Shown here: piece by piece, positions 51,501 to 60,500 of the stretch
Layout: the number at the start of each line of letters is the position of its first letter
How positions within the stretch are numbered: the stretch's first letter is position 1
Assembly (NCBI GenBank): GCA_039707465.1
Contig: CM077644.1
Location: 196,203,962 to 196,267,961, forward strand
DNA length: 64,000 bases
Reading direction: 5' to 3'
Source of the DNA: Rhabdophis nuchalis
Taxonomy: Eukaryota > Chordata > Lepidosauria > Squamata > Natricidae
Notes under the pieces: model-generated
Seen by the model: only the letters and a program-made list of their open reading frames with translations
Told to the model about the DNA's origin: nothing
Databases searched by the model: none
Program-made: the position numbers and the translations under genes

Positions 51501-54500
51501 GCTAGATCCACGAATCATGTGATGTCACAAAAAAAGCAATATTTTATCTCATCAGATGAAGAAATTAATATTACATTGCATTTACATAACATACTAATTT
51601 TCCAGTTAATAATCAAGATTACAATTGACAGCCATATATATATATGTGTGTGTTTTCGTAGATTTTCACGGGTGTAGGTATGCTGGCATAGCTGGCTTCG
51701 GGGATTTTCCCGTGTATAAGGCATAGAAAAGTTGTTGCAACGTTTCGACAAGATCTCACTTGTCATCATCAGGCAGGCTTGTGTCTGTGAGTGTGACTGC
51801 GGAGGCATCGCCCCTCTTTAAATCTTGGTGGGGGGGGTGGAGTGCTGACTATTGTTGTGAGTGGGTTGATTGGCTGTGCAGTTGCATCGTGACTGGTAGA
51901 TTGATGCTGATTGGTCTTTTTAAAGTCTATATCATGTCCTGTGGCTTTGAGGTGTTGGACCAGGGAAGAAGTTGGTTCCTCCTTTCTGACTGAGTTTTTG
52001 TGTTCTTCAATGCGTGCCTTTATTCTTCTGTTGGTTTGTCCGATGTATGTGGTGGGGCAGGTGGATGATAGTGACACTATAGTGATAGTGATAGGAGGAA
52101 CCAACTTCTTCCCTGGTCCAACACCTCAAAGCCACAGGACATGATATAGACTTTAAAAAGACCAGAACTATTGCCAAAATTGAACACTTTAACAACAGAA
52201 TAATCAGAGAAGCTATTGAGATAGAAAAACGGCCGCACAGCATGAATAAACGAGATGATACCTCCCGCCTACCAGCCATTTGGAAACCTGTCCTCACCGA
52301 CAAACGAGTCCCTAACACAAAGAATGATACCAGACCCACACTCACGAAAACCACACAGGATGTCACTATCACACATCCACACAAAAAGCAAGCCCAAACA
52401 GGCCCCCACCCAAACAGAACACGCCCCCATCCAAACAGAGCACAGCCAAACTCCCATCCAATCAGAGCACAGCCAAGCCCCCTACCAATCAGAATACACC
52501 TCCACCCAATCAGAATGCAGCCAAGCTCCCACCCAATCAGCTCACACCCCCACTGGCAGTTAAAAAGAGGAACCGGCTGAGATCTCACATTGCTCCTGGA
52601 AGCACCAAGCCGGAAGCACCAGCCTCAACGTTATCTCCCCTTAAAGGGACCTCTTCATAGGAGCTGTGATAATTATTCTTCATTTAAGAGTCCTGTAAAT
52701 TGGCTGATATATCAGGGATAACAGATAACTCAAGGCATAGAGAGCTTGCCTCAAATGCTGGAAAGCCCTGGTTCAAATCCCAGTAAAAGGAGTATGGCCA
52801 GCTGAAGAAGGCTAATAAGCCTGAAATGGATCCATCCTGGTCTCTTTATTTTCAGCCCTTAAAAAATCTAACACATATCTAAAAAATGTCACACAGCAGT
52901 AATCTAATTGGTTCTCTGTCTGGTTGATCTCTAGGATGAGTCGAAGGGCAGAGAGGGGTGACGTTGAGTCTCCTCCCCTTAAAGGGACCCTGAAACAGGA
53001 GCTGTGATAATTATCTCTCATTTAAGAGTCCTGTAAATTGGCAAATTTGAGCACCAGTTCAAATCCCTGTAGGGAAGTATGGCCAGCTGACAAGGGCTAA
53101 GGAGCCCGAAATGGATCCATCCTGGTCTCTTAATTAATTATTATTAATCATCCCTTAAAGAAATTTAACACATATCTAAAAAGACAGCAGTAATTTAATA
53201 GGTCTTTGTCTGGATGGTCTCTAGGTTGAGTCGAAGGACAGAGAAGGATGACAAGTTTGTCTCCTCCCTTGAATAGGCCTAACAGGAAGCTGTAACAATA
53301 TATCCACTTCATCAATAAAGTCCTGTAGAAAGGATGATGTAATCAGGGAAACTGGTTAGCTCAAGGCATAGAGAAGCCTGCTTCGAATGCTGGATGAGCA
53401 CCAGTTCAAATCCCTGTAGGGAAGTATGGCCAGCTGACGAGGGCTAAGGAGCCCGAAATGGATCCATCCTGGTCTCTTAATTAATTATTATTAATCATCC
53501 CTTAAAGAAATTTAACACATATCTAAAAAGACAGCAGTAATTTAATAGGTCTTTGTCTGGATGGTCTCTAGGTTGAGTCGAAGGACAGAGAAGGATGACA
53601 AGTTTGTCTCCTCCCTTGAATAGGCCTAACAGGAAGCTGTAACAATATATCCACTTCATCAATAAAGTCCTGTAGAAAGGATGTAATCAGGGAAACTGGT
53701 TAGCTCAAGGCATAGAGAAGCCTGCTTCGAATGCTGGATGAGCACCAGTTCAAATCCCTGTAGGGAAGTATGGCCAGCTGACGAGGGCTAAGGAGCCCGA
53801 AATGGATCCATCCTGGTCTCTTAATTAATTATTATTAATCATCCCTTAAAGAAATTTAACACATATCTAAAAAGACAGCAGTAATTTAATAGGTCTCTGT
53901 CTGGATGGTCTCTAGGTTGAGTCAAAGGACAGAGAAGGATGACAAGTTTGTCTCCTCCCTTGAATAGGCCTAACAGGAAGCTGTAACAATATATCCACTT
54001 CATCAATAAAGTCCTGTAGAAAGGATGATGTAATCAGGGAAACTGGTTAGCTCAAGGCATAGAGAAGCCTGCTTCGAATGCTGGTGAGCACCAGTTCAAA
54101 TCCCTGTAGGGAAGTATGGCCAGCTGACGAGGGCTAAGGAGCCCGAAATGGATCCATCCTGGTCTCTTAATTAATTATTATTAATCATCCCTTAAAGAAA
54201 TTTAACACATATCTAAAAAGACAGCAGTAATTTAATAGGTCTCTGTCTGGATGGTCTCTAGGTTGAGTCGAAGGACAGAGAAGGATGACAAGTTTGTCTC
54301 CTCCCTTGAATAGGCCTAACAGGAAGCTGTAACAATATATCCACTTCATATATATATATATATAGAACTATTTTTTATTTAATAGATATATGAGAGGTAA
54401 TACATGCTTATAATCTGTGCTGTTTCAATACTACACATTGAAAGCCAACTAGTTTGTTGCTTTCACAGAGTTAACAATGAATGCCATATGACAAGACCAT

Positions 54501-57500
54501 GCACTCAACTGTTTATATGATTTCATCTTAATAGTCAAATGATTCTTGATAATATGAGATCTCCAAAATGATAGACAAGTACTTCAGAAGCTCTACGTAT
54601 AGATAAGTCTAATAGTGTTATATACTATGAATTTTAAAAGAAATCTAGTAATGCTGGATAAACCTTACTGTTAGTATGTTTTAGTTATGCTTTCTGAGAC
54701 TCAGAAAATCTTAGAAAAGTCAAACTAAACAGCCATCAGCTAAAATAGAATTAGGAAGCAAAGGTATAGTAAACCATGGAGAAGCCTATCTTAAAAACCT
54801 TGGAAATATTACTTAATTTAAGTACCTGACTATAAGTAGGAATGTGCTTCTTTCATCATTACATCCAAAAACTGACTTCGGAAAGGTGATTTGAAAGCTT
54901 ATTCCCCTGCCTAACTTTTACTTCTGCACGTTTAAGTTCATAAAGAAGATTTTAAAATGAACAGCTTAAGTTTGCATTATAGCAACACCCTTCCGCCCCG
55001 GCCTTTAGTTATAAAGGTTATTCCAAATGGATTACTTTTAAGTTTGCTCCACTCTCACTTAAACAGCCATTTGATTAGACTACAAAACAGAGAAAAAGAA
55101 AAACTGTAACAGTATTCATTCCCCTGCTTCCTGATAAGAAACCAGTTCCCTTTTGCTCTCTCACAAATATCACCTAGCCAGCAAGCATTCTGCTCTTCTA
55201 TTTTGACTACTTCTAGCTGAGCTTATTATTATTAGCTTTTCTCTCCATATTCTTCCTTGTATATTATGTCTTGATTATAAGCTATATTATATTACTACTT
55301 ATATTTGCTATGCGAGACATATGGCTAAAGATGAGGATTACAAAAAAGTCCTATAAATAAATAAAAACGGGTAAATGCATCCTCTATTCCTCTAGGCTTC
55401 CTTAACATAACATACAGTATTTGTAAAGTCTTTTATCATGCTCATTAACACTGCCTGTTCTCCAAAAGTGCAGGATGGATGTATCTGAATTTTTATTCAT
55501 CTACACCAGAAAACAACCAAGAAATCAACTATCATGCTATTTTGCTAACACAGATTTGATGGTATAACCTATGTTACAACACAAAACGCTGATAAAGATG
55601 TCTATTCAGAGCTTGTTCATTTATATCAGAAACATCACAATTAAAATAAGGCACACTATACAGCATAACATTTAAAATACAAAATTATTCAGAGCCAACA
55701 CTACATTACTCTGGACAGCAGACTCTGTAGCACAAAAAGTTCATTCCTTGCAGGAATTTAAACATTATATATATAAACTAATTTACCACCAAGATCTTCA
55801 TAATACCAAAGTACATAATTGAAGAAACTAAAGCTACACTCTCAACTCTAGTATTCAGTTTTGAAATTTACACCCATTTTGCTAGGAAATGAAGGTCAGA
55901 ATTTTTCAAAGAGCTTAACAACACTATTAAATTCTGGCAAACCAATCCAATGGCTTTTAGCAACCAGCAGTCAGAAAACTCACCATAAGTAGACAAAATT
56001 AACCATAGTTGCAACTGGAAAACTTTATCATTTTACATCAAGTTAAAATCAAAAACGCTAGGAAATTACTGGAAGCTTGACATTCAAACAAATCAGTTGT
56101 GTCAAGTATATGCCCGAGTGAAGTGAGTGAGTGCGCTCAAAGCACATGCTCAGCGAATCAGTTATTAAATCGGTAAGATCACACCCCTTCCAAGGACACC
56201 AAAGTATTTGTTACAATGAGCTCATATGAAATAATACTTACCCCAATTCTGCCTCCAAAAAAATTCTAGTGCCTTCTGGGTAGCAAGATGTTTTTTAACT
56301 GAATAATGAACTCTCTGTATTAGCATATTGGAAAATCCAGCACGTTTTAGAAGATAAGTCATAGTTGGTGAATGTCCAAATGGATCAACTGCCCAACCAG
56401 ATTTTGGCTTTACTCCTAATAAAAAGAATGTGTTGAAAGCAACATAATGTCAGACTATATAAATACACAAAATTTATTCTTACAGATTAACATGGGATCC
56501 CAAATATTTGGGGACTGGTGCACAAATTGGAATGGTTGACATATAGTCAATTCTAAAACAAACAAAAATTCCTAAAAGATAAATTGTTGCCTCTTAGAAA
56601 GCTGTCTCTTTTTCAGTGGAACAGGAAACATGAGTACATGAATGAGGAAGAAACTGTCTGGAGAACCCAAGTATGAAGGAAATGTGCTATCTAACCTCCC
56701 CAAAAAGGGCAATCTAACCCCCCAAAATGTAAAATTACATTTTTCTACAAACACAAATTAATTTTTTCCAAAAATTAAGACAAATTAAAAAAATGTAGGG
56801 ATACAAAATGAATGCTAACTACCATTTATATTTTTTAAGAACAAGTGCATTCTTTTACTCTGCAGCAAGGCAGCCTTTTATTTAAAAATGCAGCAATAAA
56901 GCATTAGGAGTATGAGGCACCTTACAGCTTGTGAACAAGGTGGGCTCCAAATTTCAAAACCACTCTCTTCTCAACTTTAATAATCAATGACAGCCAAAAA
57001 AACTAGTACTGAAAATTTGGTATATTACTATACTAATCCAGAAGCCATATTGAACTTATTGCAATAACATTTAGGAGAAGAATTATCCAAATGTTTTTAC
57101 TATCTGTCTTTACTATAAACCCAGTTAAACATATTATATACATTTTTGGCAATTGTGGTTTGACAATTTATAAAGGAAAATAATTGATTCATTCATCACT
57201 TAAATCTCTATACTCAAGTGGAAGAGTTGGCAAAACTCACAAGACAAAAATTACACAGACCTACCTACAGCTTTCTCTAGCCACTGGTGTCCTTCTATCA
57301 ACTGGTCAATTAAAGCAAAATAATGAGCAGAAGCTTCATCAGGCATAACCCAACCTCCTGTTACAATTTCAAATTGGCCATCTTCTATTAACCTGAAATA
57401 CATATTTACTTTTTTAAATCATCTGTAATATTTCTTGTTTATAAACAATAATAAAACCAGACATCTTTAAATACTGATAGCAAGTACTTCATTTCTCAAA

Positions 57501-60500
57501 AAATGAAAATCACTTGTATTAGAAAAAAGTGTTACCCCTAATTTTACAAGATGGTATGAAGACCAGGTGAAGTTGGGAGAAAAATTAAAGCACTCTCTAA
57601 GAATAACTCTGCAGCCTTAAAATTAGGAGGGGGAGGGGGTGAATGTAGTCGCTGGTTCACCTCTTCAATAGCTAACTTAGTTTCTTTTTAAGATTCGTAA
57701 ACATGATTGCATGGATCAGGAGATATCAATAGATACATCTGTACATGCAGATGTAGAGTGATGTTAACTGATATGAGATGCAACACTACAACTGAAGTGA
57801 TTAGATCTCATGGTAAGCCATTATCTTGTTCCATTTCTTTTTCCTCTCTATTCTTTCCATTTTATTCCACTGACTTGGAAGTAAAATGACACGAGTTACT
57901 ACCAATAGAGAAATGTGGATTTAGTTATCATACTATGTTTGTTGGGAGAAACTTGCCTGACCTTACCTATAACTAACATTTCTATTCCAAAGTGTTCACT
58001 TATTAAGCTTGGTAATTTAATCATAACATTAAAAAGAAATGAAGCTAAATTGTGCTTTAAGAAATAAAGGCCTAGTTATGTATTAGACACTGTAATTTAT
58101 AAACCTATACAAAAATGGGTCTCAATGACAATAAATACTGATGTGTTTTTTTACTAGGGCATACAATAGGTTGAAAGAAAATATATACATGCAATATTAA
58201 AATATCCTGACCTTTTCACAGCATCCTTCTTCTGACTATCTATTCCATCCCACCACTTTGAAAAATAAGAGATTTCAGACCATATAAATTTCCTTCCTTT
58301 ATCTTCTTGAAGTTTAAGAACCATGTTATTGAGAATGTGTTGTGTCTGATCTCTGAAGTAGTCATCAAATGTCTTCAGCCAACCTATTAAACATAATATC
58401 ACATGCTGAACAAATTAAACTAAATGCATTGTGATAATATCAGTTTCCCCCCCCCAAAAAAATCATAATTGCTTTTTGCATAACAAAAATTTCACTGTGA
58501 CTAAAAAAACCTAGACAGTAACATAAAGTAGATTGTGACTCGTTTGCAAACTTGAATTGAGCAATAAGAAAGCAAACTTTTTTGAAGTATATCTATATTT
58601 AAAATAACATGGAAACATTTTGAAAGCACAAACTATGGTGATAATGGTAATATCTTATCAAGGAAGTCAATTGCTTTTAAATTTTATAGCAGAAAACATA
58701 TTATTCTTTAAGAAAAAGTACCAAGGAGGTTCACTTCAGTTCAACTGCCTTTTGTTATAAACAACTTATGCAATAAGTGTGCATATGTTGGATTTGTTTC
58801 ATTACTTCAGTCATATCAGTAAGGGGAAGTCATAAACTATTTTCTTTGCAAATGCATGCAATTTTTTTTTATTTTCTTAGAAGCTCTTGAAACATATGTC
58901 ATTCTCGAGAACATTTCAGAAAAAATAATGATTCCTAAAGTGTTCTTAACACTTTCATAGAATTCTGAGAACAAAACGGTAGCCAATAAGAGATAAAATC
59001 ACCCTGTTATTGCTGCAGCCATTAACAACAATGAAGGCAAAGAAAACTTTCACAAAGTCAGTGCAAATGGAAACAAATGTTATATTAAAAAATCAATTAA
59101 AAAGCTAAACGTAATTTCAGTGATGTAAAATGAGGTCTTTGATGTTTTATTCACTTTTGTTATCAAAATGAAAATTATTTTCTTATGCTAGAATCTAAGT
59201 ACAGTAATCCCTCGTTTTCCGCGGCTTCGTTTTCCGCGGATTCAGTGCTTCGCGGATTTGTAAAAAATACCCAAAAAAATGCATTGGTAGGAGGCAAGCG
59301 CCCCCTAGTGGTTGCTTTAAACATGTCCACCAATTCAAGTTTCCTAGCGAATCCTACTTCGCGGTTTTCACTTTCCGCGGAAGGTTGCGGTCCCCATTAA
59401 CCGCAGAAAACGAGGGATTACTGTAATTATGAATCTCATCAGAACAAAATTTCTGAAAGTCAAAGTTTTCTAAAAGAACAGAATGGGACAATTAAAATTA
59501 ATAGGTGCTTAGACATGTATGAGATCCCAAATATCAGGGATTTTTAAAGGCCACAATTTGAACATAAAGAGGAATGTAAAATACTAATCGAAAAAGAATG
59601 AAATGTGTGAACAAACTTAAGAACTGAGTTAAATAAATTGCTATAAAAGATGCTGGGGATTTTTCAGAGTCTACAATGATATTTGCAACTACTCTATCTA
59701 TCTGAGTTGTACAATAATCTTCCCTCAGACCAAAAAAAACCCCAGTGGCTTAATTGTTTTAAAACAGAAGAAACACACAAACATTTGGATTTTTATATAG
59801 GGACAAAAAGAAGTCAGGTAACCATTGTATTGAAGAAATAACTTACAAATAAATGTAAAGTATTTGTCAGAATTTCTGGGCAAGAATTAGTAAAGCAAAG
59901 CAGAACAAAATGAAATAGGTGGTATGTCTTGCTAATCCACTGCTACTCAGCTTTTATTTAGTATGTCCTCTTTTGGTCAAGTTAACCACTAAAGGCAAGC
60001 ATGAAAGGAAGTAGAAAAGCATTAGGAACTATTGTGTATAGGTCCTGAAAATCGTGTCAGCTGTTAGCATTGAAGTCTTGAATTATGGATAAATATGCCC
60101 TCTATTTCAAAAGCTGCTCTTTAGATTTATATAGTTTACTTATTTATTTTCTTGGTTTAACTCTTGAAATTTCTTTTATAAAACAAAGTTATAAACATTT
60201 TTTTAACTTTATAAACCTCTCTCAAATATGTTCCCTTTCAGGTTTTGTCCTTTATTTTTTTTCCATAAAAATATGGTCACTGTAATTATGCAAGACTCAG
60301 GCCACAGATTTAAACTTTCACAAATATCCCATAATTTTAAATGCATTTATTAAATGCAAGGAACTAGTTGTACAGTAATAAGAGTGCAATAACCATTATT
60401 AATTTGATGAGTGTTGGCATCTATAATTTGATATTTGAATAATTCTTTCAAATAACTTAAATCTTTATGCAATAAACTACTTGAAATATGGAATTGGATT

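Larger units (their letters stand above)
51652..52093 (-). mobile_element. Penelope-like element fragment A (GIY-YIG C-terminus and 3' end)
   Basis: Read on the minus strand this encodes [20 protein letters not shown], the YIG half and helix of a GIY-YIG endonuclease as found at the C-terminus of Penelope-like reverse transcriptases. It continues into [19 protein letters not shown] and then diverges into 3' untranslated sequence. The 3' end carries a hammerhead-like motif and stops near a TA/TG microsatellite. The reverse transcriptase domain is absent, so this is a 5'-truncated copy. It shares an exact 70-bp inverted repeat with fragment B. Confidence 0.8.
52626..54349 (+). repeat. tandem array of ~346-bp hammerhead-ribozyme monomers (retrozyme/satellite)
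   Basis: Five copies of one unit in direct tandem. Equivalent points (the predicted ribozyme cleavage base) lie at 52836, 53121, 53468, 53812 and 54158, giving spacings of 285, 347, 344 and 346. The array begins and ends inside a unit. Units 3-5 are almost identical; units 1 and 2 are diverged and unit 2 lacks about 60 bp. Each unit has a hammerhead fold and, except unit 2, a tRNA-like head with A- and B-box-like motifs. This resembles ribozyme satellites such as schistosome Sm-alpha, newt satellite 2, and metazoan retrozymes. The array ends abruptly at a (TA)n tract. It lies antisense in a MAN2A1 intron. Confidence 0.9.

Noticed and set aside
52242..52588. 112-codon Pro/His/Asn-rich frame considered as a novel gene
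   Set aside because: It is the Penelope C-terminus running into CCAATCAGA-type short repeats.
52714..52787. Functional tRNA gene in array unit 1
   Set aside because: B box is perfect but no full cloverleaf with a proper acceptor stem and anticodon arm could be drawn.
52626..54349. CRISPR-like or simple satellite interpretation of the ~346-bp repeats
   Set aside because: Repeat length, lack of spacers and eukaryotic context exclude CRISPR; a plain satellite does not explain the conserved hammerhead and A/B-box parts.
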